From CAIXLI01 sp964587125 (GTDB lineage: Bacteria > Pseudomonadota > Alphaproteobacteria > UBA9219): a stretch of DNA of 64,000 bases. Each line of letters begins with the position of its first letter. The stretch's first letter is position 1. Position numbers and translations under genes: made by a program. The stretch spans positions 1 through 64,000 of the forward strand of contig CAZPKC010000002.1 in assembly GCA_964587125.1 (NCBI GenBank), given 5' to 3'. Below are positions 6,991 through 14,976 of the stretch, piece after piece. The notes under the pieces are model-generated. The model made no database searches. It saw only the letters and a list, made by a program, of their open reading frames with translations, and was not told the DNA's origin.

Positions 6991-8187
6991 ATGATGTCTC
7001 GCGATCATCATGCTCTGAAGGCGGTTTTCCCGACGGACGACGTTCGCGCCAAAATGCTTAGAGTGAAGGCGGAAGACGTTGAACGGAGCACTTCGTTACA
7101 CGAGGTGATTCATACTATTATTGAATGCGAGGCTAAATCACACGGAACCGTGTCCAACGATAAGCGTTTTGGCAACGTTCTCGATGCAATTAAACGTGGA
7201 AAAATTCAGGCTTGTCTCATTTATCTTGAGAAAGACGGCATGCTGGGATTCGGCGGCGGAGCAATAGAATTTCCAACCGTTCTAACTTATTGGAACGGCG
7301 AAGCCTTCGATCACTTTCCGGCGATATACAGGGAAGATATTTTCACTTTACCCCAAATGTCGTCCGAATTCAGACAAGGGACAAAGTGCGAAGAATTTCC
7401 GCGCGGCGTCGGATTAGGCACACATCTAACGTTTGAAGAAGTGAAAGCCTCCACTATTGGAGAGCAAAAAGACAGGCCTTTCGGAATGATCGCGCACGGC
7501 CTTTTGGGCGAATATGCTCCGGACAATGCGGCGATTATAAATTCGCTAGGAAAACTTAGATCGGTTTTCGGGGAAATGGGCGATAGCGCAGTTCTTTGTT
7601 TCCCCGATGTTGCCTCGCCGATTGCTCAAAAAGGATTCCCGCGCGTTGAGAAAGAATTCTTGGCTCCGGATGACTCTGACATAACCGACATTTGTCAAAA
7701 TATTTTTACCGTGTCATGGAAAAGCATCGATGAAAAACAGCAGATTGTCGCCAGCTTTACCGAGGCCTTTTCGACGTTTAATGGAGAAGCGGTCGTTCGC
7801 GTTCAACTAACAAGCAACGGTGCTTTACCGGAAGAAAAAACTTTAAAAGACGTTTTAACCGCCCTTATTTGGGAAGGCGAAAGGGAAATTGTGAAAAGAG
7901 GCTGGACGGAGAAGACAGGCATGGATTTGGTTCGCCTTATGCGCTTCCACATTCTAAAAGAACCGAAGGTTATTAGCGCATTTAAGGCATTGGAAGCGGA
8001 GCCACGTTTATTGGGACATAACATCATGTTGCCCATTACGCTCAGCTTCCTGGATATTCCTCATAATTATCTTGGTTTCTTCGTTCCCGAAGCATCACCC
8101 CTTATCTGCATTTCTGCTAATCATAAAATTTATAATGAAGAGTTTCTTGCTGCACAGAATAATTCGAAAATGTATGCAGTCGCATAG
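6991..8187 (+). CDS. 398-residue protein of unknown function
   Basis: A full-length gene closely following the XRE regulator (5-bp gap), with GGAATAAA ahead of the ATG; the adjacent ATG at 6994 is equally possible. The product is soluble, without signal peptide or membrane helix. I do not recognise a family. Features visible are a Gly-rich loop (GFGGGAIEF near residue 90), an EFPRGVGLGTHL segment, and a C-terminal hydrophobic block around PITLSFLDIPHNYLGFFVPE. The coupling implies that the regulator controls it or senses its product. It could be a novel enzyme or an effector of the island; the sequence gives no catalytic signature I can name. Confidence 0.75.
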   Translation: MMSRDHHALKAVFPTDDVRAKMLRVKAEDVERSTSLHEVIHTIIECEAKSHGTVSNDKRFGNVLDAIKRGKIQACLIYLEKDGMLGFGGGAIEFPTVLTYWNGEAFDHFPAIYREDIFTLPQMSSEFRQGTKCEEFPRGVGLGTHLTFEEVKASTIGEQKDRPFGMIAHGLLGEYAPDNAAIINSLGKLRSVFGEMGDSAVLCFPDVASPIAQKGFPRVEKEFLAPDDSDITDICQNIFTVSWKSIDEKQQIVASFTEAFSTFNGEAVVRVQLTSNGALPEEKTLKDVLTALIWEGEREIVKRGWTEKTGMDLVRLMRFHILKEPKVISAFKALEAEPRLLGHNIMLPITLSFLDIPHNYLGFFVPEASPLICISANHKIYNEEFLAAQNNSKMYAVA

Positions 8188-8204
8188 AAATTTTTATATT
8201 TCCA

Positions 8205-9395
8205 CTACCTCTGTTCCCGCAATCCATCGAGATAATCCGCCCAATCCTGCATCATTTTGCGGCGTTCAGGTAAATGTGCGGTGCGGTTATAGGCTCTGCC
8301 GTTCGGGTCACGGACGGCATGGGCCAATTGATGTTCAATATAATCGGGGCGAACATGCAAGACTTCATCAAGAACCGTTCTAGCCATAGCGCGGAAACCA
8401 TGACCTGACATTTCATCCTTGCCAATCCCCATGCGGCGCAAAGCACTGAGGACTGCATTGTCGCTCATCGGGCGCTTGTTGCTGCGAGGACTCGGAAATA
8501 AGTAGGTTCCTCGTCCTGTCAGCGGTTGCAATTCTTTCAGAATTTCTACCGCTTGCTGTGACAGGGGGACAAGATGCGGCTCCTTCATCTTCATGCGCTC
8601 GGCGGGAATGTTCCATTCAGATTTACCGAAGTCGATTTCTTTCCACTCCGCTTTTCTCAATTCGCCGGGGCGAACAAAAACTAACGGGGCCAACCGCAGG
8701 GCGCACCGTATTATGACGCTGCCTTGATAGGCATATAGGGCGCGAAGCAATGCGCCTATGGCTTTCGGTTCGGTCACGGCGGCAAAATGGCTGCCCTTTA
8801 CGGGCGTCAATGCGCCGCGCAAATCGGCGGACGGGTCGCGGAGAGCGCGGCCCGTAGCAATAGCGTAACGAAATATCTGGCCACAGGTTTGCATAACGCG
8901 GTGCGCAGTATCAACCGCGCCCCGCGCCTCTGTTCGGCGCAAGACGGCGAGCAAATCGGGCGGCGATATGTCGGCTACCGGACGGTTGCCGAGCCACGGA
9001 AAAACATCGACTTCAAGCCGCCTTATGGTTTTGGATGCGTTCGAGGCAGACCAAGAGGACGACATTCTATCAATCCACTCCCGCGCAACTACTTCAAGGC
9101 TGTTTGCCTGATTGCCCTCCCAAGCTGCTTTAACAGCCAATCTGTTAACGGCAGGGTCGATTTTATCGGCCAATTTCTTGCGTTCTTGATCTCGTCGTTC
9201 GCGAGCTTCCTTAAGAGAAATATCGGGGTACACCCCTAAAGACAGAAGCTTTTCTTTGCCCGCAAAATGGTATTTAAAGCGCCACCATTTGCTGCCGGAG
9301 GGGGTTATCAGGAGGAACATGCCTCCCGAATCGAACATTTTATAGGGCTTTTTCTTCGCTTTTGCGCGTCGAATGGAGGTGTCGGTCAAAGGCAT
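8205..9395 (-). CDS. int: P4-type tyrosine integrase
   Basis: A 396-residue site-specific recombinase. The N-terminal arm-binding domain (DUF4102 type) begins MPLTDTSIRRAKAKKKPY and contains LSLGVYPDISLKEARE. The core SAM-like domain follows, then a catalytic domain with the first Arg in RPGELRKAEW, HGFRAMARTVL (His-x-x-Arg) and the nucleophilic Tyr in GRAYNRTAHL. The ATG at 9395 is preferred over an upstream TTG because the family normally starts with MPL. The gene lies directly beside the 3' end of tRNA-Val with its start facing it, the classic arrangement for P4-like island integrases. Complete catalytic residues suggest it could still be active. Confidence 0.93.
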   Translation of the reverse strand: MPLTDTSIRRAKAKKKPYKMFDSGGMFLLITPSGSKWWRFKYHFAGKEKLLSLGVYPDISLKEARERRDQERKKLADKIDPAVNRLAVKAAWEGNQANSLEVVAREWIDRMSSSWSASNASKTIRRLEVDVFPWLGNRPVADISPPDLLAVLRRTEARGAVDTAHRVMQTCGQIFRYAIATGRALRDPSADLRGALTPVKGSHFAAVTEPKAIGALLRALYAYQGSVIIRCALRLAPLVFVRPGELRKAEWKEIDFGKSEWNIPAERMKMKEPHLVPLSQQAVEILKELQPLTGRGTYLFPSPRSNKRPMSDNAVLSALRRMGIGKDEMSGHGFRAMARTVLDEVLHVRPDYIEHQLAHAVRDPNGRAYNRTAHLPERRKMMQDWADYLDGLREQR

Positions 9396-9398
9396 TTC

Positions 9399-9446
9399 AG
9401 GGGTAACTCCAAGCAAATTCTTTTTCCTACCCCTTATGTTACCCCT
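9399..9446. repeat. Inverted repeat in the integrase leader
   Basis: AGGGGTAAC at 9399-9407 is mirrored by GTTACCCCT at 9438-9446 with 30 bp between. A further TACCCCT copy lies at 9428-9434. The repeats sit directly upstream of the integrase start and about 115 bp from the tRNA 3' end. They may be arm-type integrase or accessory-factor binding sites. This rests only on symmetry and location. Confidence 0.45.
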
Positions 9447-9560
9447 ATTAATGCATGGCTTTCAACAAATTTCTTTGGAAGCCCCCAGACGCAAAAACAT
9501 CATATTTTATATAAATCTCAAGTACTTTTAGAAACCACCAGCTCTTCTTGGACTAAAGCG

Positions 9561-9635
9561 TGGTGGGTGCGACAGGGATTGAACCTGTGACCCCTACCGT
9601 GTGAAGGTAATGCTCTCCCGCTGAGCTACGCACCC
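9561..9635 (-). tRNA. tRNA-Val (anticodon CAC)
   Basis: A 75-nt tRNA including an encoded CCA. The acceptor stem GGGTGCG pairs with CGCACCC; the anticodon loop TTCACAC gives anticodon CAC, reading GUG; the T-arm is ACAGG TTCAATC CCTGT. All arms pair well. Its 3' end faces the integrase gene, so the tRNA 3' half is the probable attachment site of the island. I found no second copy of the 3' end sequence elsewhere in the window. Confidence 0.95.
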
Positions 9636-9712
9636 GCGCCAACGCCTATATAATCAGGCTTGGGCAAATAGCGGCTTTGCTCTCGAAGGTCAAGAGAGCG
9701 TTCTTGCCGGAT

Positions 9713-10435
9713 TTATGCGAAATATTGGCCGCCGTTGACAGTGAAGGTCGCGCCCGTCGCGAAAGCGGCCATGTCCGACGCCAAAAAGACGACCATTGCC
9801 GCGATTTCCTCGGCTTTGCCGAGGCGCTTGACGGGGATTTTTTCCACGATTTTGGCCAGCACTTCGGGCGGGACCGCGCGCACCATTTCGGTGTCGATGT
9901 AGCCCGGGGCAATCGCGTTGACCGTTATGCCCTTGCTCGCCGATTCCTGCGCCAGCGCTTTCGTGAAGCCGATGATGCCCGCTTTGGCCGCGGAATAGTT
10001 GGTTTGACCCGCCTGGCCCGCCTGGCCGTTGATCGAAGAGATGTTGACGATGCGCCCGAATCCGCGTTCGCGCATGCCTTCGATTACGTTGCGCGACATG
10101 TTGAACACGGAATCCAGATTCGTGCACACGACGTCATGCCAATGCTTGGGCGTCGTTTTGTGCAAAAAGGCGTCGCGCGTGATGCCCGCGTTGTTGATAA
10201 GAACGTCGATCGGGCCGAGGTCGTCCACGATTTTGGCGACATTTTCTTTGCACGCCTCGAAATCGCCGACATCGAATTTATACGCAGGTATCCCCGTTTT
10301 TTGCGTGAACTTTTTCGCAGCATCGTCGTTGCCCTGATAGGTCGCCGCGACTTTATATCCCGCCGCGTCGAGAGCCTCGCTAATCGCGGCTCCGATGCCG
10401 CGCGTGCCGCCGGTCACTACTGCTACTTTGGTCAT
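9713..10435 (-). CDS. phaB: Acetoacetyl-CoA reductase
   Basis: A 240-residue short-chain dehydrogenase/reductase that makes (R)-3-hydroxybutyryl-CoA from acetoacetyl-CoA with NADPH, the second step of polyhydroxybutyrate synthesis. It has the nucleotide-binding GGTRGIG at residues 8-14, the NNAG motif, Ser in ISSINGQ and the catalytic YSAAK with the GQAGQTN approach typical of PhaB. The ATG at 10435 has GGAG 7 bases upstream. It follows phaA by 96 bp. No PHA synthase is in the window, so polymer formation would depend on a gene elsewhere. The generic alternative, a FabG-type reductase, is less likely because of the phaA partner. Confidence 0.9.
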   Translation of the reverse strand: MTKVAVVTGGTRGIGAAISEALDAAGYKVAATYQGNDDAAKKFTQKTGIPAYKFDVGDFEACKENVAKIVDDLGPIDVLINNAGITRDAFLHKTTPKHWHDVVCTNLDSVFNMSRNVIEGMRERGFGRIVNISSINGQAGQAGQTNYSAAKAGIIGFTKALAQESASKGITVNAIAPGYIDTEMVRAVPPEVLAKIVEKIPVKRLGKAEEIAAMVVFLASDMAAFATGATFTVNGGQYFA

Positions 10436-10467
10436 TTTGTCTCCATCCGGTTTTGTTTTAGGGAGAG

Positions 10468-10510
10468 GCATTCAGGGAAAGAAGCGGTTTGCCGGTTCTT
10501 CCCTGAATGC
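10468..10510 (-). terminator. Hairpin between phaA and phaB
   Basis: GCATTCAGGGA pairs with TCCCTGAATGC, with a further inner CGG/CCG pairing across the loop. There is no uridine run on either side, so a processing or stabilising element between two cistrons fits better than a strong terminator. Confidence 0.45.
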
Positions 10511-10531
10511 TTGTTTCCGAAGGGTCGATCC

Positions 10532-11710
10532 CTATCTCTCGACGCACATGGCGATGCCCATGCCTCCGCCGATGCACAAGGTCGCAAGGCCTTTCTTTGC
10601 CCCGCGCTTCTGCATTTCGTACAAGAGGGTCACGAGGATACGCGTGCCCGACGCGCCGATGGGGTGTCCCAAAGCGATCGCGCCGCCGTTAACGTTGACC
10701 TTCGACGTATCCCAGCCCATTTCCTTGTTCACGGCGCACGCTTGAGCCGCAAACGCTTCGTTGGCTTCGATCAGATCGAGGTCGCCGATTTTCCAGCCCG
10801 CCTTTTCCAGAGCCTTGCGGCTGGCCGGAATCGGGCCGGTGCCCATGATCGCGGGATCGACGCCTGCGGTCGCCCACGACACGATGCGCGCCAACGGCGT
10901 CACGCCGCGTTTGGCCGCGTCTTCTTCGGTCATCAGGACAACCGCCGCAGCGCCGTCGTTGATCGAGGAAGAGTTGCCCGCCGTAACAGTTCCGTTTTCC
11001 TTGGCAAACGCAGGCCTGAGTTTGGCTAAGGCATCGAGCACGACGCCGTCGCGCGGATTTTCGTCCTGCTTGAAGGTGATGTCGCCTTTCTTGTTCTTGA
11101 TGATGACGGGAACAATTTCGTCGGCAAAGCGCCCTGCCTTGATCGCGGCCATAGTCTTGCTTTGGGAAAAGACGGCGAATTGGTCCTGCGCTTCGCGCGT
11201 GATGCCGAAATTCTTGGCGACGTTTTCCGCCGTAATGCCCATATGGACGTTGTTGAAGGAATCCCACAGGCCGTCCTTAATCATCGTGTCGATCAGTTTG
11301 GCGTCGCCCAGCTTCGTTCCCTCGCGCAGATGTATGGCGTGAGGCGAAAGGCTCATGTTTTCCATGCCGCCCGCGACGACGATCGACGAATCTCCCACCT
11401 TGATCGACACAAAACCGTTAACAACGGAGCGCAAACCGGAACCGCAAATCTGGTTCACGGCATAGGCCGTGCGATCGGCGGGAATGCCCGCGTTAATCGC
11501 CGCGACGCGCGTGGGGCCCTGCCCCTGAGCCGCTGCCAGAACATGGCCTAAAACGACTTCGGAAACTTCGGCGGGCGCCGTTTTGGCGCGCAGGAGCGCT
11601 TCTTTAATGCAAACCGTGGCAAGGGTCGACGCCGGTTGGGCGCTCAGCGTGCCGTTAAACCCGCCGATAGCCGTCCGAACAGCGCCGGCGATTACAATGG
11701 AAGATGCCAT
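10532..11710 (-). CDS. phaA: Acetyl-CoA acetyltransferase (beta-ketothiolase)
   Basis: A 392-residue thiolase that condenses two acetyl-CoA to acetoacetyl-CoA. The nucleophilic Cys lies in NQICGSGLRS near residue 90, the catalytic His in ALGHPIGASG near 349, and the second Cys in LCIGGGMG near 379. Length and motifs are standard for biosynthetic thiolases. The ATG at 11710 has AAGGAT upstream and the protein begins MASSIVIAGAVRTAIG, as the family does. Together with phaB downstream it gives the first two steps of polyhydroxybutyrate synthesis. Confidence 0.94.
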   Translation of the reverse strand: MASSIVIAGAVRTAIGGFNGTLSAQPASTLATVCIKEALLRAKTAPAEVSEVVLGHVLAAAQGQGPTRVAAINAGIPADRTAYAVNQICGSGLRSVVNGFVSIKVGDSSIVVAGGMENMSLSPHAIHLREGTKLGDAKLIDTMIKDGLWDSFNNVHMGITAENVAKNFGITREAQDQFAVFSQSKTMAAIKAGRFADEIVPVIIKNKKGDITFKQDENPRDGVVLDALAKLRPAFAKENGTVTAGNSSSINDGAAAVVLMTEEDAAKRGVTPLARIVSWATAGVDPAIMGTGPIPASRKALEKAGWKIGDLDLIEANEAFAAQACAVNKEMGWDTSKVNVNGGAIALGHPIGASGTRILVTLLYEMQKRGAKKGLATLCIGGGMGIAMCVER

Positions 11711-11893
11711 TTGATTTATCCTTAATTTAGGGGTGAATCTTTCGAGGAAGGAGCGCCGATCATAGGGCTTGCCCCCCCTTGAATCAAGGGAGAAAGAGTG
11801 CGGCGCACAAGCGTAGGCGGGGCGGAAATCGGGGGCGGAAAAGGGTCGCCTTTTTCGCCTGAACGCGCCTTCTAAACCTTGCCCCCTATTCAT

Positions 11894-11921
11894 TTGACAA
11901 TCCTGCGGCACCCATTAGATT
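11894..11921 (+). promoter_or_regulatory. Predicted promoter of ihfA
   Basis: TTGACA at 11894-11899 and TAGATT at 11916-11921 are separated by 16 bp, and the ihfA start lies 36 bp further on. The -35 is a perfect consensus hexamer. Confidence 0.55.
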
Positions 11922-11956
11922 CTAGGAAAGACGATTCACAAATGGAGTGTGCGCAC

Positions 11957-12280
11957 ATGACCGATACGACCGTTACCCGCGCCCAGTTGGCGGAAGCCGT
12001 TTATCAGGAAGTGGGGTTGTCGCGTAACGATTCGGCTCAGCTGGTCGATGAAATTCTCGAGAAGGTAAGCGTCGCGTTGATCAAAGGCGGTTCGGTCAAG
12101 CTGTCCTCGTTCGGAAGCTTTCAGGTTCGCAGCAAAGGCGAGCGCATCGGGCGCAATCCGAAAACCGGCGAAGAAGTTCCGATCAAGCCGCGCCGCGTTC
12201 TTATTTTCCGCGCCAGCCACGTGCTGAAAGACAAGATCAACCGCGCCCTTCTGGGGCCAGCCAAAAAGGGTGAAGCATGA
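11957..12280 (+). CDS. ihfA: Integration host factor alpha subunit
   Basis: A 107-residue HU/IHF family DNA-bending protein. TRAQLAEAVYQEVGLSR begins the body, the FGSFQVRSKGERIGRNPKTG segment forms the DNA-binding arm, and the C-terminus is short and charged. The ATG at 11957 follows GGAGTG by 8-9 bases; an ATG at 11942 is the less likely start. It overlaps the merR gene by ATGA, the order seen in many alphaproteobacteria. IHF would act in nucleoid organisation and probably at the origin and at the integrase's recombination sites. Confidence 0.95.
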   Translation: MTDTTVTRAQLAEAVYQEVGLSRNDSAQLVDEILEKVSVALIKGGSVKLSSFGSFQVRSKGERIGRNPKTGEEVPIKPRRVLIFRASHVLKDKINRALLGPAKKGEA

Positions 12281-12777
12281 ACGAGGGTTTGCTCTCTTCT
12301 CCCGCGCACGTTTTGTCTCCGCCGCTTTCCGGCGAAATGAAGTCGCCGACGGCCTTCCGCACCATCAGCGAAGTGGCGGAAGGACTGGCCTTGCCCCAGC
12401 ATGTTTTGCGTTTCTGGGAGAGCAAGTTTCAGCAGATCAAGCCTTTAAAACGCGGCGGCGGGCGGCGGTATTACAGGCCGGAAGACGTGCGCATCATTCA
12501 CGACATCAAGGAGCTTCTTTACAACCAAGGATTCACAATCCGCGGCGTGCAGAAGCTGCTTCGCGAAACCGGTTCGGCTTCTTTGGCGCGGTCGGGAATG
12601 GCGATGCCGCAGATTCCATCAAGCCTTCAAACGACCCCTCACGCGCAGTCTCCCCAGACCGCACGGACGCCGCAGAAGCAGGCGGAAGATTTATCTCTCG
12701 ACAAGCGCCGCGAAATCGAGGGGCTTCTCGCCGAACTAAAATCCATCCGCAAGGTTTTGCAACAGGGCGGGTTTTAG
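12277..12777 (+). CDS. MerR-family transcriptional regulator
   Basis: A 166-residue regulator. The MerR winged helix spans roughly residues 27-95: FRTISEVAEGLALPQHVLRF is the helix-turn-helix and GGGRRYYRPEDVRII the wing. The C-terminal part is low-complexity Pro/Gln/Thr ending in a short amphipathic helix. No metal-binding cysteine pattern is present, so it is not a metal sensor of the MerR type. It is the usual partner downstream of ihfA in alphaproteobacteria, coupled by ATGA. Confidence 0.88.
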   Translation: MNEGLLSSPAHVLSPPLSGEMKSPTAFRTISEVAEGLALPQHVLRFWESKFQQIKPLKRGGGRRYYRPEDVRIIHDIKELLYNQGFTIRGVQKLLRETGSASLARSGMAMPQIPSSLQTTPHAQSPQTARTPQKQAEDLSLDKRREIEGLLAELKSIRKVLQQGGF

Positions 12778-12781
12778 GAAT

Positions 12782-13453
12782 TTATTCCTTTTCTCCGTCT
12801 CCTATTTTTTCCATCCTCCACACCGTCGCCGTGCGCATTTCTTGATCTTCGATATCGCGCGACGTCGGCACGTTATAACTTGCGAGGGGAACAAGCCCTT
12901 CCTGCGGCACATACGCGCGGCCAGGGTCGGCGAGAAGGACGAGCGTTCCTTTTTCGACGCATAAGCGCAGCCAGCGGATAAGCGTCGCGCTCATCGCTTG
13001 CTGATAACAAATATCTCCCGCAATAATAATGTCGGCTTTCGTATAAGGCGCGGTCAGATCGAGGCTATCGCCTGTTTCGACGGTCACGCGATTGAGGTCG
13101 GCGTTCAGTTTAATGGCCTTGATCGCGAGCGGATCGATGTCGATGGCGCGCGCGCTTTTCGCGCCCGCTTTTATCGCCGCGATAGCGATAAGCCCGCTGC
13201 CCGCCGCGACATCGGCGACGCGCTTGCCCTTCACGAGATCGGGGTTGTCGAGGACGTATCGCGAAGCGCCCTGCCCGCCCGGCCACGCAACCGCCCAGAA
13301 CGGCGGCGGGAGATTGCTTTGGCGCAGGCGATCTTCCGTTAATTGCCAGAGCGGCGTGAATTCCATAGCCAAATGAAGCCGGATTTCAGGAACGATCGAG
13401 GGAGAAAGAATTTTCGTTTGCGTTTGAATGAACGCGACAGGATCGACGTTCAT
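12782..13453 (-). CDS. EtfB protein lysine methyltransferase (METTL20-like)
   Basis: A 223-residue class I SAM-dependent methyltransferase. The SAM-binding motif VADVAAGSGLIAIAA is near residue 83, and an acidic strand end AIDIDPLA follows. The stretch GDICYQQAMS with the later LADPGRAYVP closely matches the GDMCYD and GDPGR signatures of the mitochondrial ETF-beta lysine methyltransferase. That family trimethylates lysines in the EtfB recognition loop; this window also encodes EtfB with the loop NIMKARKKP (50476-51243). The ATG at 13453 overlaps the ubiA stop by ATGA. Ribosomal L11 methyltransferase is the alternative, but the GDICY and DPGR motifs favour EtfB. Confidence 0.8.
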   Translation of the reverse strand: MNVDPVAFIQTQTKILSPSIVPEIRLHLAMEFTPLWQLTEDRLRQSNLPPPFWAVAWPGGQGASRYVLDNPDLVKGKRVADVAAGSGLIAIAAIKAGAKSARAIDIDPLAIKAIKLNADLNRVTVETGDSLDLTAPYTKADIIIAGDICYQQAMSATLIRWLRLCVEKGTLVLLADPGRAYVPQEGLVPLASYNVPTSRDIEDQEMRTATVWRMEKIGDGEKE

Positions 13454-14388
13454 ATCATTTTTCCCAGAACGATCGCGGCAAGCACGATGAGGCCAAAATC
13501 GCGGTTGGCGTTGAACCGGCGCGCGCAATTCGGGGGGTCGTCGGGTTTCCATAACGCCAATTGCACCAAGGCAAAGCACGCTGCGGCTAAAAGCCCCCAA
13601 GTATACACGCGCCCCATTCCGTCGCCTTCGGCCCAGCCTGCAAACGCCAGAAAGACTAGCGTCAGGGCATAAAACAAAGCGACCCAGCGCGGAGATCTAT
13701 CGGCAAACAGAAGCGCCGTCGATTTGATGCCTGCCGCGGCGTCGTCGCGTTTGTCTTGATGCGCGTAAATCGTATCGTAGCCGAGCGTCCAGAAAATTCC
13801 CGCGATATAAAGGAGAATGTGGGGAAAATCGAGTTTTCCCAAAGCCGCCGCGCCGCCCATCAAGGCTCCCCAGTTGAAAGCGAGGCCGAGAAAGAGTTGG
13901 GGCGCCCACGTCACGCGCTTCATCAAAGGATAGGCAAAAACAAGAATCAGGGACAAAGCGCCCAAGAGCATCGTCAGGCGGTTGAAGAGAAGCAAAAGGC
14001 AGAAGCCAAGCCCCAGAAGAAGCGCAAGAAAGACGAAGGCTTGCGGCAAGGCGATTTCGCCGCTCGCCAAAGGCCGATGTTTTGTGCGCTCGACCAAACG
14101 GTCGAGCTTGCGGTCGTAGATATCGTTAACGACGCATCCCGCGCCGCGCATGACGACGGCGCCCAAGGCAAAAAGAAACATGAGCCAGAGATTCGGGAAA
14201 TACTCCGCCGAGAACGCCACGCCCCACCAGCACGGGAGCAACAAAAGCCACGTGCCCGCGGGTTGATCGAGGCGCATCAGGCGCAGATAAGGGTGGGTTC
14301 GGGATTCGGGATTTTGGAAATGGGCGCGGAGCTTTTCCGCAAATTTTCGCGCTTCTTTGAGGGTCGGCAGTTCGGGCATGAGGGTCAT
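13450..14388 (-). CDS. ubiA: 4-hydroxybenzoate polyprenyltransferase
   Basis: A 312-residue integral membrane prenyltransferase with about eight or nine membrane helices, attaching the polyprenyl tail to 4-hydroxybenzoate in ubiquinone synthesis. The two aspartate-rich motifs are visible: VNDIYDRKLDR (first) and AHQDKRDDAA (second), with RTKHRPLASGEI between them. The ATG at 14388 overlaps the end of the preceding gene (ATGA) and the stop overlaps the EtfB methyltransferase start, so the three genes form one operon. Ubiquinone links this to electron transfer flavoprotein oxidation, an interesting pairing with the downstream methyltransferase. Confidence 0.93.
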   Translation of the reverse strand: MTLMPELPTLKEARKFAEKLRAHFQNPESRTHPYLRLMRLDQPAGTWLLLLPCWWGVAFSAEYFPNLWLMFLFALGAVVMRGAGCVVNDIYDRKLDRLVERTKHRPLASGEIALPQAFVFLALLLGLGFCLLLLFNRLTMLLGALSLILVFAYPLMKRVTWAPQLFLGLAFNWGALMGGAAALGKLDFPHILLYIAGIFWTLGYDTIYAHQDKRDDAAAGIKSTALLFADRSPRWVALFYALTLVFLAFAGWAEGDGMGRVYTWGLLAAACFALVQLALWKPDDPPNCARRFNANRDFGLIVLAAIVLGKMI

Positions 14389-14888
14389 CCGCCTTTCTTC
14401 GTCCCGACAGCGTGGTTGCAAGGTTTGGCATAGGAAGGTTCCGTCGCCATCATTCTTTGGATTTGATCGTCAAGAGCGGCGGGCGTCAGAGCTTCCGTTT
14501 GCGCGACCTTATCGCGGTAAACGGCGCAAAATTCCGGCGCTGTCATTTTGGCCGCCTTTTGCCCGAATTCGTTGCTGAGAAGCGTGCGCATCCGGTCGAG
14601 ATTGGCGACCGGGTCTCCGTTCGCCGTCGCTTGATAATAATCCGTCATCGTTTGTTCCGCTTTTTGAAGAGCGGGAAGATTTTTGCGCGTGAAGGAAACA
14701 TAGATATCGGGCAAGGCTTGCCCGTCCGATCCTTGTCGGCAGGTTACCGTAATAAACATCATCTCCGTATGCAGGCGCAGCCATTGCTCGGCCTGCCTTT
14801 GCTCCGGCGCGTAGCATGCCGTTCCCGCGAAAGCGGGGGCGGCGCAAATAACGAGAAGCCCCGCAAGAAAATATCGCCCTATTTTCAT
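14385..14888 (-). CDS. Secreted protein of unknown function
   Basis: A 167-residue protein with a Sec signal peptide: MKIGRYFLAGLLVICAAPAF then AFA-G as a likely cleavage site near residue 22. Four cysteines remain in the mature part, which suits a disulfide-bonded periplasmic protein. AAGGGA precedes the ATG at 14888. It is first in an operon with ubiA. No family is recognised. Confidence 0.75.
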   Translation of the reverse strand: MKIGRYFLAGLLVICAAPAFAGTACYAPEQRQAEQWLRLHTEMMFITVTCRQGSDGQALPDIYVSFTRKNLPALQKAEQTMTDYYQATANGDPVANLDRMRTLLSNEFGQKAAKMTAPEFCAVYRDKVAQTEALTPAALDDQIQRMMATEPSYAKPCNHAVGTKKGG

Positions 14889-14976
14889 TCGATCCCTTTT
14901 CGTTCAAGTCTATGGACAAAGATATCATGCCCGTGACAAATTGTCAGTCCGCTTACCTGTCCCCGTTGAGGCCCTC

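Noticed and set aside
1..9560. Second att site (copy of tRNA-Val 3' end) inside the window
   Set aside because: I searched by eye for the GGTGGGTGCGACAGG-type sequence to the left of the integrase and found none; the other end must be outside.
9677..11029. 450-residue plus-strand open frame across phaB and phaA
   Set aside because: It is antisense to two clear genes (phaB and phaA), rich in Arg, His and Asp as expected for a mirror frame of GC-rich coding DNA, and has no motif.
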